A stretch of DNA of 5,197 bases. Origin: CAG-533 sp964589375 (GTDB lineage Bacteria > Bacillota_I > Bacilli_A > RF39 > UBA660). The position numbers and the translations under genes were made by a program. How positions within the stretch are numbered: position 1 is the first letter of the stretch; every line of letters starts with the position of its first letter. The notes below the pieces were generated by a model that worked only from the letters and a program-made list of their open reading frames with translations, did no database searches and had not been told where the DNA came from. Positions 1 to 5,197 of the stretch are shown here, in pieces. The DNA is taken from the NCBI GenBank assembly GCA_964589375.1, contig CAZPSA010000068.1:1-5197 (forward strand), written 5' to 3'.

Positions 1-2
1 CC

Positions 3-533
3 AATTTAGAAACATGGTATGAAAGTAAACTAACTAATTATCAAAATTATTTAGCCGATACTATTTGGTGTAATGATAAAAGTACAACGGGAGATGGAAT
101 AGGAACTAATATCTCATTTTATGGTGCATATAATAGATGGCAAAGTGGAACACTAAACTTAATCTGCCCCGATGATAATGCTGGCGGTAAATTATCAAAA
201 TTCACCGTAAATGATACAATAAATGGTAATGGAGCGTTATCATATAAAATTGGTTTACTAACTTATGATGAAACGGTCTATAGTGGACTACACAATGTTT
301 CAAATACAAACTACTTAGTTGGAAATGCTAAAAATTATTGGAGCTTTTTAACGCCTTATTATTTTAGAAGTAGTAATAATCATTCTTATATAACTCGTTT
401 AACTGGAAGTGGTACTATTGGAGCATACAATGTTAGTTATAATGGTTGTCTAAGACCAGCTATTGCTTTAAAAAGCACCACCACAATCACATCAGGCACT
501 GGTTCCTCTTCAAGCCCGTTCGTTATAAATTAA
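3..533 (+). CDS. 3' part of a surface-type protein with a DUF6273-like C-terminal domain
   Basis: The reading frame is open from the left edge and ends at TAA 531-533, giving the last 176 residues; the start lies outside the window. The fragment opens with an ETWY segment, then TIWCND at residues 20-25. Later come GLLTYDE (84-90), YLVG and NYWSFLTPYYFRSS (111-124), and then GCLRPAIALK (148-157). A Ser/Thr/Gly-rich end reads GTGSSSSPFVIN. The spacing of YWS...TP...F..., a GxxxxxV strand and a [V/L]RPA[I/V]xLK ending resembles DUF6273-type domains, which occur in exported proteins of gut Bacillota, often behind a prepilin-like N-terminus. That N-terminus cannot be checked here. The biochemical function is unknown. 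Three cysteines (23, 55, 149) would suit an exported protein. My hand count gives about 32% G+C, well above the next gene, and C-ending codons are common. The assignment rests on remembered motif layout, not a database match. Confidence 0.7.
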   Translation, partial: NLETWYESKLTNYQNYLADTIWCNDKSTTGDGIGTNISFYGAYNRWQSGTLNLICPDDNAGGKLSKFTVNDTINGNGALSYKIGLLTYDETVYSGLHNVSNTNYLVGNAKNYWSFLTPYYFRSSNNHSYITRLTGSGTIGAYNVSYNGCLRPAIALKSTTTITSGTGSSSSPFVIN

Positions 534-538
534 TACCC

Positions 539-563
539 GAGATACTTTAACAGTATCTTTTTT
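539..563 (+). terminator. Rho-independent terminator after the DUF6273-like gene
   Basis: A 7-bp perfect stem pairs AGATACT (540-546) with AGTATCT (552-558) around a 5-nt loop, and a G-T pair could extend it by one. It runs straight into a tract of six T (558-563). It lies six bases after the stop codon, so it ends transcription of the partial upstream gene and isolates the next gene. The stem is AT-rich, as expected in a genome of this composition. Confidence 0.85.
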
Positions 564-582
564 GAATGAATTAATACCCCAA

Positions 583-611
583 TTTTAAAAAGTTTTAATT
601 TATGATATGAT
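583..611 (+). promoter_or_regulatory. Probable sigma-A type promoter for the membrane protein gene
   Basis: TATGAT occurs twice, at 601-606 and 606-611. The second copy matches the TATAAT box at five of six positions and is 17 bases from a weak TTTTAA at 583-588. The -35 match is poor (three of six), so the call rests on the -10 box and on the position between a terminator and a start codon. A modest Shine-Dalgarno TAGGGA (628-633) precedes the ATG at 644 by 10 bases. Confidence 0.4.
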
Positions 612-643
612 AAGTTTAGAAATAAAATAGGGAATGATTAATC

Positions 644-1339
644 ATGAAAGAAACCGAAAAAAATATTATTGCAATATCATTAATATTTGTATGTATAGTC
701 TTATTTTCTTTTTTAGTTTATTTTTTAATGTATATTAAGTTAAATACCCTTGCAAATGAAGAAACTAGTCAAGATACTGAAATAATCGTAACCAAAGATA
801 AAGAAGAAACTCCATATCGGGGAATATATCCGGAAAAAAATTCAAAAAATGTGGATGAAGTTTTACTTAAAGAATTAATATATAAAAATAATAAACTTAT
901 TAAACAAAATAAAGTAGACTTTAAAAATAATAAAACTTTAAAATATAATAATATAAAATATAAAATAACTTGTAATACCTATGATAATGATAAATGTACT
1001 AATTTAAATATATCTTTTCAAAATAATAATGAAGTTTCTTATAATACTTTAGAAGATAATTGTTATGATAATATGAAATTATTGCTATATCAAAACTATC
1101 TAATTACACAAAGTAATAATTCTTGCAGTAATGATATTAATATATTTCAAGATAAAACATTAGTAAAAACTATAAATAATTCTGTAACAAAAGTAAATGA
1201 TTTAAATTTTCCTTTAAGAATATGGGAAAATCGTTTGCATTATTTAGTTTTAAATAATGGTAAAATAGAAGAAAGATATATTGTATTTTCTAATGATTTG
1301 TTAAGAGAAAATATCGTAAGAATTTATCTAAGCATATAA
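644..1339 (+). CDS. Single-pass membrane protein of unknown function
   Basis: I do not recognise this 231-residue protein. Residues 1-7 are short and charged, and residues 8-31 form one strongly hydrophobic helix (IIAISLIFVCIVLFSFLVYF and following). It is followed by a long hydrophilic domain very rich in Asn, Lys and Tyr. The likely topology is N-terminus inside, with residues from about 35 to 231 outside; there is no obvious signal peptidase site or lipobox. The outer domain has four cysteines at 110, 118, 140 and 161, enough for two disulfides. It contains no catalytic motif I can name. ATG 644 is favoured because the charged-then-hydrophobic N-terminus starts there; the ATG at 634 is out of frame. 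My hand count for 661-960 is only about 19% G+C. A terminator before it and a promoter after it suggest a single-gene unit. An envelope or pilus-associated role is possible only by neighbourhood. Confidence 0.75.
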   Translation: MKETEKNIIAISLIFVCIVLFSFLVYFLMYIKLNTLANEETSQDTEIIVTKDKEETPYRGIYPEKNSKNVDEVLLKELIYKNNKLIKQNKVDFKNNKTLKYNNIKYKITCNTYDNDKCTNLNISFQNNNEVSYNTLEDNCYDNMKLLLYQNYLITQSNNSCSNDINIFQDKTLVKTINNSVTKVNDLNFPLRIWENRLHYLVLNNGKIEERYIVFSNDLLRENIVRIYLSI

Positions 1340-1343
1340 TTGC

Positions 1344-1379
1344 CCATCTTTAGTTTTTTTACTATTTATGTTAAGATGG
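1344..1379. repeat. Inverted repeat CCATCTT/AAGATGG across the prepilin promoter
   Basis: CCATCTT (1344-1350) and AAGATGG (1373-1379) are perfect 7-bp complements 22 bases apart. The intervening bases hold a smaller pair, TAGT (1351-1354) and ACTA (1361-1364), around a run of T. No T tract follows the right arm, so it is not a normal terminator for the upstream gene. The proposed -35 box lies between the arms and the right arm directly precedes the -10 box, which would suit an operator. Its function is inferred. Confidence 0.4.
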
Positions 1380-1386
1380 TTATAGT
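1358..1386 (+). promoter_or_regulatory. Probable promoter of the prepilin-gpmI-hexomutase operon
   Basis: TTTACT (1358-1363) matches the TTGACA box at four positions. After exactly 17 bases, TATAGT (1381-1386) matches the TATAAT box at five. Transcription would begin near 1392, leaving a leader of about 30 bases before the ATG at 1422. The leader carries the Shine-Dalgarno and nothing resembling a riboswitch. Placement between two same-strand genes with a gap of about 80 bases supports the call. Confidence 0.5.
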
Positions 1387-1408
1387 TAATGAATAATATT
1401 TTTATTTT

Positions 1409-1416
1409 AGAAAGGG
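1409..1416 (+). promoter_or_regulatory. Ribosome binding site that fixes the prepilin start at 1422
   Basis: AGAAAGGG ends five bases before ATG 1422. The in-frame ATG at 1389 has no such site and would add eleven residues (starting MNNIFILERVF) in front of the prepilin leader. It also lies at or just before the inferred transcription start. Prepilin leaders in Gram-positive bacteria are usually short, so 1422 is the better start. Confidence 0.75.
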
Positions 1417-1421
1417 TATTT

Positions 1422-1907
1422 ATGAATAATAAAGGTTTTACTTTAGTTGAGTTATTAGCAGCTTTAACAATTATTTCAATTTTAGTTATTATAGCGGTGC
1501 CTTCATATAATAAGGTTAGTTCTGATACTAAAAAGACTAGTTTAGAAAATAAGAAAAAAGCAATAACAACTGCAATGCTTAATTATGCAAATAAGTATTA
1601 TATTGATGATATAAAAAAAGAAGATAATAATGGTGGTACTTCATGTTTAAATTATGGTTGTTGTAAAAGTTTTAGTGTTAAATATATAGTTACAAATGGA
1701 ATATATTATACTAGTGAAAAGTTAAAAGATGAAAATGGAAATGAGTATAAAACGGAAGTAAATCCGGTTACTGGAGAAGAACTAAGTGGTTATGTAGCAG
1801 TATATTATGATATAAATAATTTTAAACTTGCTGCTTCTTTTGTAAATGATTTAGAGGAATTAACTACAACTTATCCTGAATGTGCAAAAGAGGAAAACTT
1901 AAATTAA
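1422..1907 (+). CDS. Type IV prepilin-like protein
   Basis: The predicted product has 161 residues. The leader MNNKG is followed by FTLVELLAALTIISILVII. This is the classic class III prepilin signal: prepilin peptidase would cut after Gly5 and methylate Phe6, and Glu10 sits at the +5 position used for pilin assembly. The hydrophobic helix runs to about residue 26, followed by PSYNKV and a helical, Lys-rich stalk. The head contains a SCLNYGCCKS cluster (Cys75, 80, 81) and Cys154 near the end, so disulfide or metal binding is possible. The family forms pili, DNA-uptake pseudopili or secretion pseudopili outside the membrane. No assembly ATPase, membrane platform or peptidase gene is in the window, so its machine is elsewhere. 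It is upstream of gpmI with only 15 bases between them, which implies co-transcription. The exact class (ComGC-like or other) cannot be assigned. Confidence 0.88.
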   Translation: MNNKGFTLVELLAALTIISILVIIAVPSYNKVSSDTKKTSLENKKKAITTAMLNYANKYYIDDIKKEDNNGGTSCLNYGCCKSFSVKYIVTNGIYYTSEKLKDENGNEYKTEVNPVTGEELSGYVAVYYDINNFKLAASFVNDLEELTTTYPECAKEENLN

Positions 1908-1915
1908 GAAGGAGA
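1905..1915 (+). promoter_or_regulatory. Strong Shine-Dalgarno of gpmI overlapping the prepilin stop
   Basis: TAAGAAGGAGA contains AAGGAG (1909-1914), a full match to the anti-Shine-Dalgarno core, eight bases before ATG 1923. The prepilin stop codon TAA 1905-1907 forms its left end, so the two genes are translationally adjacent. It is the best ribosome binding site in the window, fitting an abundant glycolytic enzyme. Confidence 0.85.
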
Positions 1916-1922
1916 TTAATAT

Positions 1923-3437
1923 ATGAAAAAAATATTAATGATTATTTTAGATGGATTTGGAATTAGAGAAGAGGAAAAAGGAAATGCTGTAAAGCTTGCT
2001 AATATGCCATTTTTTAATAGTCTTTTAAATGAATATCCACATAGTTTATTAGAGGCTTCTGGACCATATGTTGGTTTACCAGAAGGCCAATTTGGTAATA
2101 GTGAAGTTTGTCATCAAGTAATAGGGTTAGGACATACCGTTAAACAAAAATTAACTGTTATAACGGAGAATATTGCTAATCGTGCTATTTTAGAAGAGAA
2201 TAATTTTAATGATATGGTAAACCATGTAGTAGATAACAATAGTACATTACATCTTATGGGGTTACTATCTGATGGCGGAGTTCATAGTCATATAAGTTAT
2301 ATGAAAGACTTAATTCCTTTACTAAAAGAAAAAGGAGTAAAAAGAATTATATTTCATGCTATAACTGATGGCCGTGATACATTTCGAAAATCAGCAATAA
2401 AGTTTATCAAAGAAATGGATCAAATATTAAATGAAAATAATATTGGTTATGTTGGTACTATATGTGGACGTTATTATGCTATGGATCGAGATAATAAGTG
2501 GGAAAGAACATATAAATACTATAATATGGTTAATAATTATCAAGGATTTAAAATAAATAACTATGAAATTGCAATTAATAATTGTTATGTCAAGGGATTA
2601 ACTGATGAGTTTTTACCTCCTATGATAATTGCTAAAGATGCTTATATTAAGGAAAATGATGCTTTATTATGGTTGAATTTTCGTTTTGATCGTTCAAGAC
2701 AAATTCTTAATGCTTTAGCGAAACCAACATTTGATGAATTTCCAGTTAATAGAAAAAATAATTTTAAAGTATATAATATGTTTAGACAAATTGATGCTCC
2801 TAATATTAATAATTTATTTATGATACCTAATGAAGAATTATATCCAATTGGTAAATATTTTTCGGATTTAAAATTAACTCAAGCTAGAATTGCTGAAACA
2901 GAGAAATATTCTCATGTTACTACCTTCTTTAATTCAGAAATATCTAAAAAATTTGAGGGACAAGATAATATATTAGTTGCTAGTCCTAAAGTTGATACTT
3001 ATGATAAAACACCTTTAATGAGTGCTGAAGAGGTAACAAGTAAAGTAATTAGTGCTTTAGAGAAAGATTATGATTTTATTTTGGTTAATTATGCTAACCC
3101 TGATATGTTAGGACATACTGGTAATTTAGATGCTACTATTACAAGTTTAAATGAATTAGATAAGCTATTAAATAAAGTAGTTGATAATGCATTTGATAAT
3201 TTTTATCAAGTATTTATTTTAGCCGATCATGGTAATTGTGATATAATGATAGATGAAAATGATAATATAGTAACAACTCATACTTTAAGTAAAGTACCAT
3301 TTATTATAACTGATAAAAGTTTAAAATTAAAACCGGAAGGAGATTTAACTTCGGTAGCGCCAACTTTACTAAAATATATGGATATTGCTTTAACACCAAA
3401 GATGAATGATAATCAAATATTAATTATAGAAGAATAA
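1923..3437 (+). CDS. gpmI: 2,3-bisphosphoglycerate-independent phosphoglycerate mutase
   Basis: This cytoplasmic glycolytic enzyme interconverts 3-phosphoglycerate and 2-phosphoglycerate through a phosphoserine intermediate, using two manganese ions. At 504 residues it is close to the usual 510. The alkaline-phosphatase-like metal core is complete: Asp10 in LDGFG, nucleophile Ser60 in GNSEV, Asp394 and His398 in ANPDMLGHTGN, Asp435 and His436 in ADHGN, and His453 in TTHT. Against Geobacillus stearothermophilus numbering these are offset by a constant 2 early and 9 late. The inserted transferase domain has SDGGVHSH (116-123), TDGRDT (148-153), GRYYAMDRDNKWERT (182-196) and FRFDRSRQ (253-260). 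EKYSHVT (327-333) returns to the core. Divergences are Cys63 where NSEVGH normally has Gly, and His71 where GAGR normally has Arg. The YVCMTEYD region is also poorly conserved. It is the middle gene of an apparent operon. Confidence 0.97.
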   Translation: MKKILMIILDGFGIREEEKGNAVKLANMPFFNSLLNEYPHSLLEASGPYVGLPEGQFGNSEVCHQVIGLGHTVKQKLTVITENIANRAILEENNFNDMVNHVVDNNSTLHLMGLLSDGGVHSHISYMKDLIPLLKEKGVKRIIFHAITDGRDTFRKSAIKFIKEMDQILNENNIGYVGTICGRYYAMDRDNKWERTYKYYNMVNNYQGFKINNYEIAINNCYVKGLTDEFLPPMIIAKDAYIKENDALLWLNFRFDRSRQILNALAKPTFDEFPVNRKNNFKVYNMFRQIDAPNINNLFMIPNEELYPIGKYFSDLKLTQARIAETEKYSHVTTFFNSEISKKFEGQDNILVASPKVDTYDKTPLMSAEEVTSKVISALEKDYDFILVNYANPDMLGHTGNLDATITSLNELDKLLNKVVDNAFDNFYQVFILADHGNCDIMIDENDNIVTTHTLSKVPFIITDKSLKLKPEGDLTSVAPTLLKYMDIALTPKMNDNQILIIEE

Positions 3438-3452
3438 AATATTATAAAGAAT

Positions 3453-3460
3453 AAGAGGGA
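3453..3460 (+). promoter_or_regulatory. Ribosome binding site for the GTG-started hexomutase
   Basis: AAGAGGGA lies four bases before GTG 3465, the only initiation codon that gives the complete N-terminal phosphohexomutase motif (LRENDIRG at residues 6-13). It sits in the 27-base gap after gpmI, which contains no promoter or terminator I can see, supporting read-through from gpmI. Confidence 0.7.
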
Positions 3461-3464
3461 TAAA

Positions 3465-4823
3465 GTGGATTATAACATTTTAAGAGAGAATGATATTAGG
3501 GGAAATTACCCTTTACAATTAAATGCTGAAGTAGTTACAAAAATAGGCAATGCATATGCAGTTTATTTAAGAAATTTAGGGATTTCTGAGTGTTTGTTAG
3601 GTTATGATAATAGAATAAGCAGTAATGAATTATATAAAAGTTTAAAAAAAGCTCTTTTAAATAGTGGTATAAATGTAATTTCAATTGGTTTAGTTACTAC
3701 GCCAATTTTTAACTATAGCCAAATTGAAAATAAAATACCAGCAGGGGTTATGATAACTGCATCTCATAATAAAGCTAGTGATAATGGTTTAAAGATATTT
3801 GCTAGTGATTATGGCCATTTAAATCAAGGAGAATTAAAAAAACTATATGAATTAATAAAAAATAATGAAGAAATAACGGGTAAAGGTAATTTTACAGAAA
3901 TAAATATGATTGATAAGTATGTAAATATGCTAACTAGTAAATTTGCAAAAATTAATAAAAAGGTTGTAGTAGATTGTGGTAACGGAACTGCTAGTATAAT
4001 TATAAAAAAGATATTTTCTAAAGTATTTATAGATGTTTCATATTTAAATTCTGAAAGTGATGGAACTTTTCCTATTCATAATCCTGATCCAAATGAAGAA
4101 GCTAATTTAAGTTTATTAAAAAGTATGGTTAAATTTAAAAATGCCGATATTGGGATTGCCGTTGATGGTGATGCTGATCGTGTAGGAATTGTTGATAATA
4201 ATGGGAATATGATTGCAACCGATGAATTAATTGCAATCTTTGCTAGAGAGATTATTCCTAACAATGATTTAAAGAATATTATTATTGATGTAAAATGTTC
4301 TAAATCTTTAGAAAATGAAATTAAACTTTTAGGTGGAAATGCTATTATGGTTAAAAATGGTTCCGCCTATATTGAAAGAGTAGTTAAAGAAAAAAATGCC
4401 CTTTTAGGAGGAGAATATTCAGGTCATATTTTCTTTCGAGATGATTATTATGGTTATGATGATGGCATATATGCTGGATTAAGATGTGCTAAGTTAATTA
4501 ATGAAAAAAATATTTTGGCTAGTGATCTAACTAAAGGATTAGAAAAATATGAAAGTACTCCTGAAATTAGATTGGAAGTAGATGACAATATTAAATATCA
4601 ATTAATTGATCATTTAAGAGAATATACCATTAATAAGAAATATAACTGTAATATGTGTGATGGGGTAAGAGTAGATTATGAAGATGGTTTTTCTCTAATT
4701 AGATGTTCAAATACGGGTCCTTATATAACATTAAGATTTGAGGCTAAAACAATAGAAACTCTTCAAGAAAGAAAAAAAGAGTTTATGAATTTGATAGAAG
4801 ATTATCTTAAAGAAAAAAATTAG
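3465..4823 (+). CDS. Phosphomannomutase/phosphoglucomutase family enzyme
   Basis: This cytoplasmic alpha-D-phosphohexomutase is predicted to interconvert hexose 6-phosphate and hexose 1-phosphate, supplying precursors for sugar nucleotides and envelope glycans. The length of 452 residues is normal for bacterial PMM/PGM. Motifs in order: RENDIRG (7-13); phosphoserine loop TASHN with Ser100 (98-102); metal loop DGDADR (234-239); sugar-recognition loop GGEYSGH (315-321), nearest to the GEMSGH of dual-specificity PMM/PGM rather than GlmM or classical PGM; and phosphate-binding loop RCSNTGPYITLRFEA (413-427). Ser300 in KNGSAYI takes the place of the His found in KTGHS of Pseudomonas AlgC-type enzymes, so substrate preference is uncertain. 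Translation starts at GTG, 27 bases after gpmI, and the two are probably co-transcribed. Its last 17 bases overlap the end of the convergent gene. Confidence 0.93.
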   Translation: MDYNILRENDIRGNYPLQLNAEVVTKIGNAYAVYLRNLGISECLLGYDNRISSNELYKSLKKALLNSGINVISIGLVTTPIFNYSQIENKIPAGVMITASHNKASDNGLKIFASDYGHLNQGELKKLYELIKNNEEITGKGNFTEINMIDKYVNMLTSKFAKINKKVVVDCGNGTASIIIKKIFSKVFIDVSYLNSESDGTFPIHNPDPNEEANLSLLKSMVKFKNADIGIAVDGDADRVGIVDNNGNMIATDELIAIFAREIIPNNDLKNIIIDVKCSKSLENEIKLLGGNAIMVKNGSAYIERVVKEKNALLGGEYSGHIFFRDDYYGYDDGIYAGLRCAKLINEKNILASDLTKGLEKYESTPEIRLEVDDNIKYQLIDHLREYTINKKYNCNMCDGVRVDYEDGFSLIRCSNTGPYITLRFEAKTIETLQERKKEFMNLIEDYLKEKN

Positions 4824-5100
4824 GATTAGAATGATTAATAGGTGATTTATTAGAAGTAGTTAATTTATTAGAACTAGAGTTATTACTAGATAAAGGTTTA
4901 TTATTTGGTAAATTTAAAATATTATTATTACTTACTTTTGAATTTAGTTTTATTTTATTATTTTTAAGACTTTTATATATATTTTTGGCATTAACAACTA
5001 ATGGTTTAGTATCTTTATAAATAGGAATAACATTTTTAGCAATATTTAAAGTTTTAGAAACTCCACTTAAAATTTTAAAAAGATTTAATGAATTATTCAT
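4807..5100 (-). CDS. Small YqfQ/VrrA-like protein
   Basis: The product has 97 residues. The first half includes KTLNIAKNVIPIYKDTKPLV (16-35) and NAKNIYKSLK (37-46). This resembles the C-terminal core of the Bacillus YqfQ/VrrA family, where a KxLxxAQQVxPMxxxYxPLxxN pattern is followed by a Tyr-and-Lys-rich helix. The second half is low-complexity Asn, Ser, Lys and Leu, with two imperfect six-residue repeats (SSNKLT, TSNKSP). No membrane segment or signal peptide is evident, and the family's function is unknown to me. The start ATG 5098-5100 is supported by a consensus promoter about 14 bases upstream of it and by GTGATGTGAT, a weak Shine-Dalgarno of the GGTGATC type. It ends with TAA inside the end of the hexomutase gene. 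The family match is from memory of a short motif; it could instead be an unrelated hypothetical protein. Confidence 0.6.
   Translation of the reverse strand: MNNSLNLFKILSGVSKTLNIAKNVIPIYKDTKPLVVNAKNIYKSLKNNKIKLNSKVSNNNILNLPNNKPLSSNNSSSNKLTTSNKSPINHSNPNFFL
4845..4877. repeat. Two imperfect 18-bp tandem units in the YqfQ-like gene
   Basis: ATTTATTAGAAGTAG (4845-4859) and ATTTATTAGAACTAG (4863-4877) differ at one of 15 positions and start 18 bases apart. They keep the reading frame and encode the SSNKLT and TSNKSP units of the Ser/Asn-rich tail. Only two units are clear, so this is a short, possibly length-variable tract. Confidence 0.6.
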
Positions 5101-5120
5101 AATATCACATCACTTATTTA

Positions 5121-5150
5121 ATTATATGTTTCAAGTTAAAAATGTGTCAA
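5121..5150 (-). promoter_or_regulatory. Consensus sigma-A type promoter of the YqfQ-like gene
   Basis: On the minus strand, TTGACA (5145-5150) and TATAAT (5121-5126) both match the consensus completely and are 18 bases apart. Transcription would start near 5114, giving a leader of about 14 bases before the ATG at 5098-5100. It is the strongest promoter in the window and the best support that the small minus-strand frame is a real gene. Confidence 0.85.
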
Positions 5151-5171
5151 TAATTTAGGAAAATGTCTCAA
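5126..5171. repeat. Three direct ATGTNTCAA repeats around the promoter
   Basis: ATGTTTCAA (5126-5134), ATGTGTCAA (5142-5150) and ATGTCTCAA (5163-5171) differ only at the fifth base. The first touches the -10 box, the second contains the whole -35 box, and the third lies upstream. Start spacings are 16 and 21 bases. They could be protein binding sites or the repeat-bearing end of an insertion sequence continuing to the right. Bases 5172-5197 show no gene I can identify. Confidence 0.55.
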
Positions 5172-5197
5172 AAAAATTTAAACATTAGCGGGAAAAT

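Noticed and set aside
924..966. AT-only stretch as a replication or scaffold element
   Set aside because: It is within the coding frame of the membrane protein and encodes its Asn/Lys/Tyr-rich region; no iterons or DnaA boxes are visible.
1331..1360. Rho-independent terminator for the membrane protein gene before the T tract at 1354-1360
   Set aside because: The only stem before the T run pairs CTAAG with CTTTAG with a bulge, too weak to call.
1389..1421. Upstream ATG as the start of the prepilin
   Set aside because: It lacks a Shine-Dalgarno and would lengthen the leader beyond the MNNKG form. ATG 1422 has AGAAAGGG five bases upstream.
4076..4264. 62-codon open frame on the minus strand
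   Set aside because: It lies wholly inside the hexomutase gene, antisense to its metal-binding loop, has no ribosome binding site of note, and reads as a shadow of the plus-strand codons.
4824..4900. Terminator between the convergent genes
   Set aside because: The gene ends overlap, and I found no hairpin with a T tract on either strand nearby; the short CTAG-containing pairings are too weak.
1..5197. Mycoplasma-type genetic code with UGA as Trp
   Set aside because: Low G+C made this worth checking, but all tryptophans are TGG and the genes have natural lengths with TAA or TAG stops. Nothing in the window requires it.
5142..5197. Definite insertion sequence end
   Set aside because: The repeats and a TGTGTCAA start are suggestive, but no transposase, second end or target duplication is in the window, so it is kept only as a hypothesis.

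Overview
The window is AT-rich, with short intergenic gaps and good AAGGAG-like Shine-Dalgarno sequences. Every visible stop is TAA or TAG, and all tryptophans are TGG. The standard bacterial code therefore fits, and UGA decoding as Trp is neither needed nor shown. Together with the Gram-positive type prepilin, the single-span membrane protein and a YqfQ-like protein, this suggests a low-GC Bacillota or Mycoplasmatota-related bacterium, perhaps an uncultured gut lineage of the RF39 type. That placement is inference from style, not from a marker gene.

Layout from the left. (1) Bases 3-533 hold the 3' end of a surface-type protein with a DUF6273-like C-terminal domain, followed by a clear rho-independent terminator. 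(2) Bases 644-1339 encode a single-pass membrane protein of unknown function with a cysteine-containing outer domain. (3) A promoter near 1358-1386, overlapped by an inverted repeat, leads into three closely spaced plus-strand genes: a small type IV prepilin-like protein (1422-1907), the cofactor-independent phosphoglycerate mutase gpmI (1923-3437) and a phosphomannomutase/phosphoglucomutase-family enzyme with a GTG start (3465-4823). (4) A short convergent minus-strand gene (4807-5100) resembles the YqfQ/VrrA family. It has a consensus TTGACA-18-TATAAT promoter set among three ATGTNTCAA repeats at the right edge.

The two enzymes belong to central carbon metabolism. GpmI interconverts 3- and 2-phosphoglycerate in lower glycolysis. 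The hexomutase moves phosphate between C6 and C1 of glucose or mannose, feeding sugar-nucleotide and envelope synthesis. Their apparent co-transcription with a prepilin is the oddest point of organisation. All seven expected metal ligands of GpmI and the phosphoserine, metal, sugar and phosphate loops of the hexomutase are present, so both look active, although each departs from its family at one conserved site.

I see no CRISPR array, tRNA, rRNA, complete mobile element or convincing new defence or signalling system. The best leads are the prepilin-glycolysis operon, the dyad over its promoter, and the repeat-laden promoter at the right edge.
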